Positions 47,902 to 56,074 of a DNA stretch of 64,000 nt are shown here, one piece after another; the stretch's first letter is position 1, and the number at the start of each line of letters is the position of its first letter. This DNA comes from Microbacterium rhizomatis. Its GTDB lineage: Bacteria; Actinomycetota; Actinomycetes; Actinomycetales; Microbacteriaceae. The stretch is taken from NCBI RefSeq assembly GCF_008710745.1, contig NZ_VYSA01000001.1, forward strand, positions 434,001 through 498,000, given 5' to 3'. Both the position numbers and the translations under genes were made by a program. The notes under the pieces were generated by a model. It did not search any database, was not told where the DNA came from, and saw nothing but the letters and a program-made list of their open reading frames with translations.

Positions 47902-49140
47902 ATGCTCGTCCCCAGGCGCGCCGCGACGCGCGGTGCCACTCCCCAGCTCCTCGCCCCTCCGATCCTTGCCGCAGTGAAGACGGCGGTGACCGTTCTCAGC
48001 GCGGCGTTGGTCGCCGTATTGGCCGCACTCACCGTCACGTCCGTGCGTGTCGCCCGAACGGTCGTGACCCCCGCGGGGCGGGTGCCCGACACCCGCATCC
48101 TCGGGCTGGACACCGCAGCGCAGACGATCACCCTCTCGAGCACGCCGGACTCGCGCTTGCCGGGGCGTTACGGACTCTTCACCACCGGCACCGAGCAGTA
48201 CGTGAAACTCGGTTCGGTGCTGGCCGAGGATGCCACGACCGTCAAGCGCAAGCTCCTCACTCACATCGGCACCGAATCGCACCTGGCGGCACAGGCGGCA
48301 TTCAGCGGCTGGTACTTCGCCCGGCCGGAAGAGCTGCACCTGCCCTTCACATCAGAGCTCATCGGTTCCCCGTCGGGTCCGTGCCCGGCGTGGCTGTTCC
48401 CTGCCGCCGTCGACACCGATGTCTGGGTGATCCAGGTGCACGGGCGCGGCACGACCCGGTCGGAGTGCCTGCGCGCGGTACCGGTCTTCCACGAGCTCGG
48501 GATCACCTCGCTCCTCGTGTCGTATCGAAACGACGGAGAAGCGCCGCGGAGCCGGGCAGGCACCTACGCGCTCGGGGCGACCGAATGGCGGGACGTCGAG
48601 GCGGCTGTGGTGTTCGCCCGCCGACGCGGCGCCCGCCGGGTGATCATCATGGGCTGGTCCATGGGGGGCGCGATCGCCCTGCAACTGGCGCTGAATTCGC
48701 CTCACCGCGATGCGATCGTGGGCCTCGTGCTCGACTCGCCAGTGCTCGATTGGCGCCTCGTGCTGTCGTATCAGGCAAAGCTCCTGCATCTGCCGAGCCC
48801 TGTCACGGGTCTCGCGCTGGGGGCGCTGGGCGCCGACTGGGCGACAGCCGTGACCGGCACGGGTGCCCCGATCCCGTTCGATCGGCTCGATGTGGTTTCG
48901 AGGGCGGCGGAGCTGGAGCATCCGATCCTCATCCTGCACAGCGACGACGACGGCTTCGTTCCCTCAGACGCCTCGCACGACCTGCTGACCGCGCGTCCCG
49001 ACCTCGTCGAGCTCGAGGTCTTCGAGGTCGCTCGCCACACGAAGCTGTGGAACTACGACCAGGAGAGGTGGAGCGACAGCATCCGTTCCTGGGTGCTGCG
49101 CCAGGGGCTCACTCCCGCGCACGCAGCCGCAGAAAGCTGA
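47902..49140 (+). CDS. Alpha/beta hydrolase, membrane-anchored or exported
   Basis: A 412-residue protein. Residues 22-52 form a hydrophobic helix after an Arg-containing N-terminus, so the enzyme is probably anchored in or exported across the membrane. The hydrolase core shows VIQVHGRGTTRSE, the nucleophile elbow GWSMGGAIALQLAL with Ser near residue 254, LDSPVLDWR, HSDDDGFVPSD with an acidic residue, and RHTKLWNYD with His. The triad is therefore intact; the substrate is unknown. TAGAGT just upstream suggests a near-leaderless transcript. The 3' end overlaps the convergent reductase gene by 32 bp. Confidence 0.82.
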   Translation: MLVPRRAATRGATPQLLAPPILAAVKTAVTVLSAALVAVLAALTVTSVRVARTVVTPAGRVPDTRILGLDTAAQTITLSSTPDSRLPGRYGLFTTGTEQYVKLGSVLAEDATTVKRKLLTHIGTESHLAAQAAFSGWYFARPEELHLPFTSELIGSPSGPCPAWLFPAAVDTDVWVIQVHGRGTTRSECLRAVPVFHELGITSLLVSYRNDGEAPRSRAGTYALGATEWRDVEAAVVFARRRGARRVIIMGWSMGGAIALQLALNSPHRDAIVGLVLDSPVLDWRLVLSYQAKLLHLPSPVTGLALGALGADWATAVTGTGAPIPFDRLDVVSRAAELEHPILILHSDDDGFVPSDASHDLLTARPDLVELEVFEVARHTKLWNYDQERWSDSIRSWVLRQGLTPAHAAAES

Positions 49141-49843
49141 AGCCCGCTTCGTCCACGAGCATGCCGGCGACCTCGGTGCGGGGTCGGCCCTCGGCCGTGA
49201 CGCTGAGGAACGGTGCGTGCGCCGGTTCGATGACCGGTGCGACGCTCACGCAGTATTCGTCGATCACCCCCGCCGCGGCGAACTGCGCGGCGAGCGTCGG
49301 GCCGCCCTCGCACACCACGCGAGTGAGTCCTCGCGCGGCGAGCGCGTCGAGGATCGCCCGCGGACTGAGATGCGCATCTCCCGCCACGGGTACCACGACG
49401 GCGCCGTAGGCGGCAGCGCTGCGCGAGACCTCGTCGGCGACGGTGGCCGGGCAGATCAGCAGCACGCGGTCAGATTCGGCACCGGGCTCGAGCGAGAGCC
49501 TGTGTCCTGCGAGCCTGCCCGAACCGGTGACGATCGCGAGCCGTGCCGTGCGGGGAACCACGTAGCCCTCCGCGCGCACGCTCTGTGCCCCGACGACGAC
49601 GACGTCGGCATCCCGTCTGATGACGCCGAGGATGCCGCGGTCGATGCGGCTCGTGAGTGTCTCGCTCGTCCCGTCCTCGCCTGCGGCAGAACCGGTGAGA
49701 CTCGTGATCATGTTGAGGCGTACGTACGAACCTTCGCGGGCATAGCGTGCCCGCAGCCATTCGCGACCGTGCTCGGTGGCGACATCCGCCGCGGAGAGAC
49801 TGCGCGGCACCACCTCGGTGACCAGCAACGGCGCGTGGGTCAT
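49109..49843 (-). CDS. RibD C-terminal-like (pyrimidine reductase family) protein
   Basis: A 244-residue protein with the dihydrofolate-reductase-like fold of RibD reductase domains. Motifs are YVRLNMITSLTGSAAGEDGTS near residue 42, DADVVVVGAQSVRAEGY near 80, and VVCEGGPTLAAQFAAAGVIDEY near 188 for NADPH binding. No deaminase domain and no other riboflavin gene is present, so a riboflavin role is not assured; many actinobacterial relatives are uncharacterised. It lies 10 nt upstream of the SufE-like gene's stop on the same strand. Confidence 0.8.
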   Translation of the reverse strand: MTHAPLLVTEVVPRSLSAADVATEHGREWLRARYAREGSYVRLNMITSLTGSAAGEDGTSETLTSRIDRGILGVIRRDADVVVVGAQSVRAEGYVVPRTARLAIVTGSGRLAGHRLSLEPGAESDRVLLICPATVADEVSRSAAAYGAVVVPVAGDAHLSPRAILDALAARGLTRVVCEGGPTLAAQFAAAGVIDEYCVSVAPVIEPAHAPFLSVTAEGRPRTEVAGMLVDEAGFSFLRLRARE

Positions 49844-49853
49844 CGTGACGGGC

Positions 49854-50294
49854 TCAGGCGGCGATCTTGGCGCGCACCTGGCGCTTGGCCCGCATCAGCA
49901 TTCCCGTCATCCCGGAGATGCGCAGGGGAGACACGGCCCGCGTCAGCCCGATGCTCTGCGGGAAGTCGTCGGGGATGGCGAGGACCTCATCCGCCTGCAG
50001 ACCGGTGATCCCCTGGGCGAGGATGCTCGCGAAACCACGGGTGGTGGGTGCCTCCATGGGCGCGGTGGCGTGCATCGCGACGACCCCGTCGTCGTCGACG
50101 TCGACGACGATGTACACCGGCGACTGACACTCGACGACGCGCTCGCACAGTTCCGGATGCCCTTCGTACTCGGGCGGGATCGGCGGCAGCTCGTAGGCGA
50201 ACTCGAGCAGAAGCTGCAGCCGGTCGGGCTCCGCGAGCGCGAGGAAATCGTCGCGGATCTCAGCGAGAGCGGCGGGAAGAGGCGTCTCGGTCAT
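49854..50294 (-). CDS. sufE: SufE family sulfur acceptor protein
   Basis: A 146-residue protein accepting persulfide sulfur from a cysteine desulfurase. The acceptor cysteine is in ERVVECQSPVYIVVDV near residue 51; GFASILAQGITGLQADEVLAIP and LRISGMTGMLMRAKRQ complete the fold. The ATG at 50294 has AGGATGG at good distance; an ATG at 50303 would add three residues but has no room for a ribosome site. It lies 64 bp downstream of a thiosulfate sulfurtransferase gene on the same strand, so both may serve sulfur transfer. Confidence 0.88.
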   Translation of the reverse strand: MTETPLPAALAEIRDDFLALAEPDRLQLLLEFAYELPPIPPEYEGHPELCERVVECQSPVYIVVDVDDDGVVAMHATAPMEAPTTRGFASILAQGITGLQADEVLAIPDDFPQSIGLTRAVSPLRISGMTGMLMRAKRQVRAKIAA

Positions 50295-50358
50295 CTTCGC
50301 CATCCTGCCACGGTGCCGGATGCTGCGCTCCGCGCGGCCGGCGCGCGTTCGAGAGAGA

Positions 50359-51264
50359 TCAGCGGGCGACCGGCGCGAGTCCGGGTTCGGAACCCGTGAC
50401 GATCGGCACGCGCACGGCACTGCCCCACTCGGTCCAGGATCCGTCGTAGTTGCGCACATTCTCGAACCCGAGCAGGTGGTTGAGCACGAACCAGGTGTGG
50501 CTCGAGCGCTCTCCGATGCGGCAGTAGGCGATGACGTCGTCCCCGTCGGCGAGCCCGGCACCGTCGCGGTAGATGGCGTCGAGCTCAGCGCGGGGCTTGA
50601 AGCCGCCGTCCTCGGCGACCGCCTTGGCCCACGGCACGTTCTGGGCGGAGGGGATGTGCCCGGCGCGCAGTGCGCCCTCCTCGGGGTAGGCAGGCGCGCT
50701 GGTGCGCTCTCCGGAGAACTCCTCGGGGGAGCGGACGTCGATGAGGGGGTGGCCGAAGTGCGCCAGCACGTCGTCCTTGTAGGCGCGCAGCACGCTGTCG
50801 TCGCGCTCGACGACCGGGTACTCGGTCGTCGGCCGGGTGGCAGCATCCGTCGTCGTGGGGCGTCCCTCGGCGAGCCACTTGTCACGGCCGCCGTCGAGCA
50901 GTCGCACGTCTTCGTGGCCGAACAGCGAGAACACCCAGAGCGCGTACGCAGCCCACCAGTTGTTCTTGTCGCCGTAGATCACGATCGTGTCGTCGCGCGC
51001 GATGCCCTTGCGGCTGAGCAGGTCGGCGAATCCCGCACCGTCGACGTAGTCGCGCACGACAGGGTCGTTCAGCTCGGTGTGCCAGTCGACCTTGACTGCG
51101 CCGGGGATGTGGCCGGTCTCGTAGAGGAGCACGTCCTCGTCGGACTCCACGATCACGAGGCCCGGCTGACCGAGGTGCGCCTCGAGCCACTCACCGGTGA
51201 CGAGTCGTCCTGGCTCGGAGTACTCGGCGAACTTCGCGGATGTGGTGTCGTATTCGACGGGCAC
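50359..51264 (-). CDS. sseA: Thiosulfate/3-mercaptopyruvate sulfurtransferase (tandem rhodanese)
   Basis: A 301-residue protein with two rhodanese domains. The first (about 1-150) is inactive in style, as is usual. The second holds [14 protein letters not shown] and the active-site cysteine in [16 protein letters not shown] near residue 245. The CRIGERS loop fits actinobacterial thiosulfate sulfurtransferases. It transfers sulfane sulfur to cyanide or to protein thiols in the cytoplasm. The GTG start at 51264 has GAGGAG seven bases upstream. Confidence 0.92.
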   Translation of the reverse strand: MPVEYDTTSAKFAEYSEPGRLVTGEWLEAHLGQPGLVIVESDEDVLLYETGHIPGAVKVDWHTELNDPVVRDYVDGAGFADLLSRKGIARDDTIVIYGDKNNWWAAYALWVFSLFGHEDVRLLDGGRDKWLAEGRPTTTDAATRPTTEYPVVERDDSVLRAYKDDVLAHFGHPLIDVRSPEEFSGERTSAPAYPEEGALRAGHIPSAQNVPWAKAVAEDGGFKPRAELDAIYRDGAGLADGDDVIAYCRIGERSSHTWFVLNHLLGFENVRNYDGSWTEWGSAVRVPIVTGSEPGLAPVAR

Positions 51265-51400
51265 GGGGGCTCCTCGGGGGAATGTTCACGGTTCGGGATC
51301 GCTCACGGCGACGGCGTAGGGTTGTCACCGCCCCTTCGACCCTAATTTCCCGGGCCCGGGCATGTACCCATTCCGTAAAACTGCGACACAGGATTGCGCC

Positions 51401-52438
51401 ATGACCCCGACAGCCGCAGCGGCCGGTATCGTCCACATCGGCCAGCGCGCCCCCCAGGTGTCGGGCGCCGAGATGGTGGCGGCGCTCGTTCCGCCTCCGC
51501 AGTTCAACGGAGCGACCTTCGAGTCGTATCGAGTCGACCCCGCCTTCCCGTCGCAGCAGGAGGCCAAGGAGAAGCTCCTCGCCTTCTCGGGGGCGACTTC
51601 CGTCGTCGCGGAGCGCGCGGGGTTCTTCCGACGGGCCAAGAAGATGCCCGAGACCAAGCCGGGCGTGTACCTCGACGGCGGGTTCGGTGTCGGCAAGACG
51701 CACCTGCTCGCGGCGATCTACCACGCGATGCCCGCACGCCGGAAGTACTTCGGCTCGTTCATCGAGTACACGGCGCTCGTGGGCGCGATGGGCTATCAGA
51801 AGACCGTCGAGCTCTTCCGCGGCTCCGACCTGCTCTGCATCGACGAGTTCGAGCTCGACGATCCGGGCGACACGATGGTGATGACGCGTCTCCTCGGCGA
51901 GCTCGTCTCCAGCGGGACCCGGCTGGCTGCGACATCCAACACTCCGCCCAACGCCCTCGGCGAGGGGCGCTTCGCGGCGCAGGACTTCCTTCGCGAGATC
52001 CAGTCGATGAGCGCGAGCTTCGAAACCATCCGCATCGACGGCACCGACTATCGCCAGCGCGCGCTCGACGGTCACGCCGGAGTGCTCACCGACACGGAGT
52101 ACGAGCGGGCCGTGGCGGATGCCGCGGCTACGGGCCTCGCCTCCGACGACCCGTTCGCCACACTCATCGAGCACCTGGCGCACGTGCATCCCAGCCGCTA
52201 CCTGCGGCTGCTCGACGGGCTCGTGCAGATCGGCATCCGCGACGTGACCCAGCTGGAGGACCAGTCGTCGGCCCTGCGATTCGTGGCCTTCATAGATCGC
52301 GCCTACGACGCGCAGATTCCGATTCGAGCGACCGGACTGTCGCTGGATCAGGTGTTCGGCGACGAGATGCTCGCCGGCGGTTATCGCAAGAAGTACCTCC
52401 GCGCCACCTCGCGACTCATCGCACTCACGCACTCCTAG
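51401..52438 (+). CDS. zapE: Cell division protein ZapE (AFG1-like ATPase)
   Basis: P-loop ATPase of the AFG1/ZapE family; in Escherichia coli ZapE acts on Z-ring stability, while in actinobacteria its role is little studied. In 345 residues the Walker A motif is GGFGVGKTHLLAA near 100 and Walker B LLCIDEFELDDPGD near 147; SNTPPNALGEGRFA is the sensor-like segment. The ATG at 51401 has AGGA seven bases upstream. It is divergent from sseA. Confidence 0.88.
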   Translation: MTPTAAAAGIVHIGQRAPQVSGAEMVAALVPPPQFNGATFESYRVDPAFPSQQEAKEKLLAFSGATSVVAERAGFFRRAKKMPETKPGVYLDGGFGVGKTHLLAAIYHAMPARRKYFGSFIEYTALVGAMGYQKTVELFRGSDLLCIDEFELDDPGDTMVMTRLLGELVSSGTRLAATSNTPPNALGEGRFAAQDFLREIQSMSASFETIRIDGTDYRQRALDGHAGVLTDTEYERAVADAAATGLASDDPFATLIEHLAHVHPSRYLRLLDGLVQIGIRDVTQLEDQSSALRFVAFIDRAYDAQIPIRATGLSLDQVFGDEMLAGGYRKKYLRATSRLIALTHS

Positions 52439-52508
52439 GCCCGGCTCGCCCTTTTCACGGCCCCCACGGTGCTTCGCGAAACGCGATGTTTACACGGCAG
52501 GGCCATGC

Positions 52509-52524
52509 GTAACCGTTCGGAAAC
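52509..52524 (+). promoter_or_regulatory. GlnR-type operator upstream of amt
   Basis: GTAAC-CGTTCG-GAAAC, an exact gTnAC-n6-GaAAc match, 91 nt before the amt ATG. A further GAAAC-n6-TTTAC pair lies just upstream (about 52479-52494). The downstream second half-site is very degenerate. Confidence 0.65.
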
Positions 52525-52615
52525 ATGCCTTCGACCGTCGCGGTAACCGGGGCTGTACACACTGGGGTCACCCGACGCTCTATTCCTGCGTCCCTGCAGA
52601 GAGGTTCTCCCCGAG

Positions 52616-53893
52616 ATGGATCAAGGCAACACCGCATTCATCCTGCTAGCCGCAGCGCTCGTGCTGCTCATGACACCCGGCCTGGCGTTCTTCTACGGTG
52701 GGCTCGTGAAGGCCAAGAGCGTGATCAGCATGATGATGCTGAGCTTCGGCGCCATGGGCCTGATCGGCGTCCTGTGGGTGCTCTACGGCTTCTCGATCGC
52801 CTTCCCGGCGACGAGTGCAGGGACCATTCAGTCGCCCTGGGCGATCGACCCCTCCGAATTCGGACTCGAGTCGCTCCTGACCACGCCTGAGGGAGCCGCC
52901 TACCCGCCGCTCGCCTTCGTCGCCTTCCAGGCGACGTTCGCGATCATCACGGTCGCGCTCATCTCCGGTGCCATCGCCGACCGCGCCAAGTTCGGCGCGT
53001 GGATGATCTTCGCCGCCGTCTGGGCGACGATCGTCTACTTCCCGGTCGCGAGCTGGGTGTTCAACTTCGGACTCGACGCCGACACCGGAGCCTTCAGCTA
53101 CGGCGGCTGGATCACGTACGGTCTGCAAACCTGGATCGGAGTGGGTGCGATCGACTTCGCAGGTGGCACGGCCGTCCACATCAACGCCGGTGCCGCAGCC
53201 CTCGCCCTCGCGCTCGTGCTCGGCAAGCGCGTCGGGTTCCAGAAGGGCATCACCGTCCCGCACAACCCGCCGTTCGTGCTCCTCGGCGCGGGACTCCTGT
53301 GGTTCGGCTGGTTCGGGTTCAACGCCGGTTCTGAGCTCGCGGCCGACAACACCGCTGCGATCGCGTTCGTCAACACGATCGCCGCTCCGGCAGCCGCGCT
53401 GCTGGCCTGGCTCGTCGTCGAGAAGATCCGCGACGGCAAGCCCACGTCGGTCGGTGCCGCATCGGGCGCCGTCGCCGGCCTCGTCGCGATCACCCCGGCG
53501 TGTGCCGCGCTCAACCCGATCTGGGCGATCCTGCTCGGCATCATCGCCGGTGCGGTCTGCTGCCTGGCCGTCGACCTGAAGTTCAAGCTCGGCTTCGACG
53601 ACTCTCTCGACGTCGTGGGTGTCCACCTCGTCGGTGGCCTCATCGGAACGCTGTACATCGGCTTCTTCGCCAACAACACCGGCCTGTTCGTGGGCGGCGA
53701 CGGACGACAGCTGCTCGCTCAGGCGATCGCGGCCTTCGCCGTGCTGGTGTACTCGTTCGTGCTCGCCTTCGCGATCGGCTGGGTCATCGAGAAGACGATG
53801 GGCTTCCGCGTCAAGAACGAAGACGAGATCGCCGGTATCGACACCGTGGTGCACGGTGAAGAGGGCTACGTCCTGACCGACGTCAAGGCCTGA
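52616..53893 (+). CDS. amt: Ammonium transporter
   Basis: Amt/MEP/Rh-family channel for ammonium uptake across the membrane, 425 residues. Eleven membrane helices can be followed. Landmarks are FFYGGLVKAKSVISMMM near residue 24, DFAGGTAVHINAGAAALAL near 180 (with the first pore histidine), GLLWFGWFGFNAGS and GVHLVGGLIGTLYIGFF with the second. The C-terminal cytoplasmic tail is short and acidic. No glnK follows: the next feature is a terminator. The upstream GlnR-like site suggests induction in nitrogen shortage, together with glnA. Confidence 0.95.
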   Translation: MDQGNTAFILLAAALVLLMTPGLAFFYGGLVKAKSVISMMMLSFGAMGLIGVLWVLYGFSIAFPATSAGTIQSPWAIDPSEFGLESLLTTPEGAAYPPLAFVAFQATFAIITVALISGAIADRAKFGAWMIFAAVWATIVYFPVASWVFNFGLDADTGAFSYGGWITYGLQTWIGVGAIDFAGGTAVHINAGAAALALALVLGKRVGFQKGITVPHNPPFVLLGAGLLWFGWFGFNAGSELAADNTAAIAFVNTIAAPAAALLAWLVVEKIRDGKPTSVGAASGAVAGLVAITPACAALNPIWAILLGIIAGAVCCLAVDLKFKLGFDDSLDVVGVHLVGGLIGTLYIGFFANNTGLFVGGDGRQLLAQAIAAFAVLVYSFVLAFAIGWVIEKTMGFRVKNEDEIAGIDTVVHGEEGYVLTDVKA

Positions 53894-53910
53894 TAGCCCG
53901 CACAGATCAT

Positions 53911-53946
53911 CGAAGGGGCGTCGCGATCACTCGCGGCGCCCCTTCG
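53911..53946 (+). terminator. Terminator after amt
   Basis: A 16-bp stem with one G-U pair (53911-53926 with 53931-53946) and loop TCAC, 18 nt after the amt stop. Confidence 0.75.
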
Positions 53947-54077
53947 CTGTGCACGCCTTCTGCGACGCTGTGGCCTGATCCGCACCGAGACAGGAGGAAT
54001 CGCCGAGACAGGATGAATTCGGCGTAGATCGTCCTGTGCTCGTGCGTCCTCCTGCGTTCGTGCGGGCGGGGCGTCGG

Positions 54078-54083
54078 TATCGT
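54078..54083 (+). promoter_or_regulatory. -10 box of the leaderless PemK-like gene
   Basis: TATCGT ends 6 nt before the GTG at 54090. Confidence 0.45.
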
Positions 54084-54089
54084 GGATAC

Positions 54090-54617
54090 GTGGCGCAACG
54101 TACGGGGTTTCTGGGGCTGATCTCGCGACTGTTCGGCTCGACGTCTACCCGGTCGCCGTCGCCGTCGCCGCGACCCGCGGCTCCGCAGGTCGGCCGCAGC
54201 GGCTCCACAGCGACGAGAGAGATCGTCCCCCCACCGGCGAACGCGCTGCGGATCGCATACGCGCCGCAACCCGACGGCGACCCCGACGCGGGCGAGATCA
54301 TCTGGACCTGGGTGCCCTACGCCGAGAACGACGGGCGTGGCAAAGACCGGCCGGTGCTGGTGATCGGCCGCGAGTCGGCCGACCGCGTCTACGCGGTGAG
54401 GTTGACCAGCAAGGCCCACGACGGCGACAGGGACTTCCTGCCGATCGGCGCGGGAGCATGGGATGCTCAGGGCCGCCCTTCGTGGATCGACATCGAGCAG
54501 CTCTACAGCGTGCATACCGCGGGCATGCGGCGCGAGGCATCCGCTCTGGATCTCGATCGATTCGTGCGCGTCGCAAGCGCTCTGCACACGCGCTACGGGT
54601 GGGCCGTCGGCAACTGA
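54090..54617 (+). CDS. PemK/MazF-like protein
   Basis: A 175-residue protein. The C-terminal 110 residues match the PemK/MazF fold as seen in actinobacteria: GEIIWTWVPYAENDGRGKDRPVLVIG, then VRLTSKAHDGDRDFLPIG and a RPSWIDIEQLYSV segment. MazF toxins are mRNA interferases. The N-terminus differs: a short hydrophobic GFLGLISRLFG and a Ser/Pro/Arg-rich linker of about 40 residues. No antitoxin gene is upstream, so a toxin role is not certain. A TATCGT box 6 nt before the GTG suggests a leaderless transcript. Confidence 0.75.
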   Translation: MAQRTGFLGLISRLFGSTSTRSPSPSPRPAAPQVGRSGSTATREIVPPPANALRIAYAPQPDGDPDAGEIIWTWVPYAENDGRGKDRPVLVIGRESADRVYAVRLTSKAHDGDRDFLPIGAGAWDAQGRPSWIDIEQLYSVHTAGMRREASALDLDRFVRVASALHTRYGWAVGN

Positions 54618-54646
54618 CGACACGAGTCGTCCGGCAGAATGAGGCG

Positions 54647-54982
54647 ATGGACCACGACTCACCGGCCGATGCGTTCGAACCCGCAGCAGAGCACCTCGAT
54701 GTCACGATCGTGGTGCGGCCCGGAAAGTCGGGGACGAAGACCCTTCGAACCCTGGTGAACTTCGCAGCGGCGGCGTTCACCGGAGATTCTGACCCGATGG
54801 TCGCAACCCGCCACGACCTGCTCGTCACCCGCCGTGAGACGGGCGGCGAGATCCTCCGGATCGGTGCCGGCACCCTCATGCAGGCGGATGGGCTGCTCCA
54901 GCACGTGCGCCGAGATCTCGAGACGAAGACCGTGGGGGAGTTTCTCGCCGAATGGCGGCTGCCGGACACCGTCGCCGAATGA
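54647..54982 (+). CDS. Hypothetical protein, 111 residues
   Basis: I do not recognise this family. The protein is soluble and acidic at its N-terminus, with a TIVVRPGKSGTKTLRTLVNFAAAAFTG segment and the end VGEFLAEWRLPDTVAE. The ATG at 54647 has GAGG four bases upstream, and codon use is normal for the genome. It lies 29 nt downstream of the PemK-like gene on the same strand. It is too different from known MazE/PemI proteins to be called an antitoxin, but the pairing is worth noting. Confidence 0.6.
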   Translation: MDHDSPADAFEPAAEHLDVTIVVRPGKSGTKTLRTLVNFAAAAFTGDSDPMVATRHDLLVTRRETGGEILRIGAGTLMQADGLLQHVRRDLETKTVGEFLAEWRLPDTVAE

Positions 54983-55005
54983 GGCGGCGAAGCGACGAAT
55001 CAGTG

Positions 55006-55078
55006 TGGGCGATACCGGACTCGAACCGATGACCTCTTCCGTGTGAAGGAAGCGCGCTACCAACTGCGCCAATCGCCC
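55006..55078 (-). tRNA. tRNA-Val (CAC)
   Basis: A 73-nt cloverleaf on the minus strand. Acceptor stem GGGCGAT/ATCGCCC; anticodon loop TTCACAC between CTTCC and GGAAG, anticodon CAC (Val GUG). The T arm GGTTCGAGTCC is present. CCA is not encoded. Confidence 0.92.
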
Positions 55079-55223
55079 GTCGGCCCGTAGGCCGGTTACC
55101 GATGTTACCGGAAGACGGCGGATGCCACGAACGCACGGCGCCCGACACGCAGGCCCTCACACGGTTTGGCGAGGCGCTCACGATCGGCTAAAGTCTTACG
55201 AGTGCCCGGAGCAATCCGGACAT

Positions 55224-55296
55224 GCGGATGTAGCGCAGTTGGTAGCGCACAACCTTGCCAAGGTTGGGGTCGCGAGTTCGAGTCTCGTCATCCGCT
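55224..55296 (+). tRNA. tRNA-Gly (GCC)
   Basis: A 73-nt cloverleaf. Acceptor stem GCGGATG/CATCCGC, discriminator T; anticodon loop TTGCCAA between CAACC and GGTTG, anticodon GCC. T arm GAGTTCGAGTCTC. CCA is not encoded. Confidence 0.93.
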
Positions 55297-55355
55297 CGAG
55301 TGAAGTGTTCCTCCTTCGGGAGGATCGTGACACGTGGGGTCAAACCACAAAACAC

Positions 55356-55429
55356 GGTGGCGTGGCCGAGCGGCTAGGCACCGGCCTGCAAAGCCGTTTA
55401 CACGGGTTCGAATCCCGTCGCCACCTCCA
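55356..55429 (+). tRNA. tRNA-Cys (GCA)
   Basis: Acceptor stem GGTGGCG/CGCCACC, discriminator T at 55426, then a genome-encoded CCA (55427-55429). Anticodon loop CTGCAAA, anticodon GCA. T arm CGGGTTCGAATCCCG. Confidence 0.92.
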
Positions 55430-55470
55430 GCTCCGCAATCTCCACTCTTCAAACTCAATATCCCTCACGG

Positions 55471-55542
55471 GCGCGATTGGCGCAGCGGTAGCGCGCTTCC
55501 CTGACACGGAAGAGGTCACTGGTTCGATCCCAGTATCGCGCA
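55471..55542 (+). tRNA. tRNA-Val (GAC)
   Basis: A 72-nt cloverleaf. Acceptor stem GCGCGAT/ATCGCGC; anticodon loop CTGACAC between CTTCC and GGAAG, anticodon GAC (Val GUC/GUU). It is the last of three plus-strand tRNA genes and is followed by a terminator. The opposite-strand valine gene nearby reads CAC. Confidence 0.93.
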
Positions 55543-55552
55543 CACACGAAAA

Positions 55553-55576
55553 CCCCCCGGATTTCCGGGGGTTTTT
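55553..55576 (+). terminator. Rho-independent terminator after the tRNA cluster
   Basis: Stem CCCCCGG/CCGGGGG (55554-55560 with 55565-55571) with loop ATTT, followed by TTTTT. It begins 10 nt after tRNA-Val(GAC). Confidence 0.9.
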
Positions 55577-55664
55577 CGTTTTGGCGGGTGGGCTGTCGGG
55601 AAGCACGCTCAGTTATCCCCAGATCTTTCTCGCAGCCCAGGCCCGGGACCGCGGGGGTGCAACG

Positions 55665-55979
55665 ATGCTGGGTATGGACCGATCGCACGCAGCGGAACGA
55701 AGAACCTCCTCGGCCTGGTGGGTGGCCGTGCTCACGGCTCTCGTCATCGCATCCCTCGCCGTAGCCACCTGGCTGATCAGAAGACCGTCTGGCTTCTGGT
55801 GGGAATCGGCGTGGATGGCTCCCTCCGGGTGGATCTCTACCCTGGGACTCGCTTTCGGCACCGTTGTCGCGGTCGTCGCCGGCAGATCCTTGCTTCGTCG
55901 TCCGTCGGCGGCGGTTCTCGCCGCCTTTGCCTGCGGAATGGCGTGCTTTGTCTTCTCCGCGACAGTCTTGATCTTCTGA
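55665..55979 (+). CDS. Small membrane protein
   Basis: A 104-residue protein not assigned to a family. Three hydrophobic segments are seen: WWVAVLTALVIASLAVATWLI near residue 18, ISTLGLAFGTVVAVVAG near 56, and AAVLAAFACGMACFVFSATVLIF at the end. The N-terminus is polar. GGGGG lies seven bases before the ATG at 55665; an ATG at 55674 is also possible. No partner gene is evident. Confidence 0.65.
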   Translation: MLGMDRSHAAERRTSSAWWVAVLTALVIASLAVATWLIRRPSGFWWESAWMAPSGWISTLGLAFGTVVAVVAGRSLLRRPSAAVLAAFACGMACFVFSATVLIF

Positions 55980-56074
55980 GAGAAACCTCTTCGGCGCATC
56001 CGACGCTGAGACGGTCCCGCCGGCATGCCATGATTCCCGGAGGGCACTGACCGGATCTGCACGCTGGAGGACCT

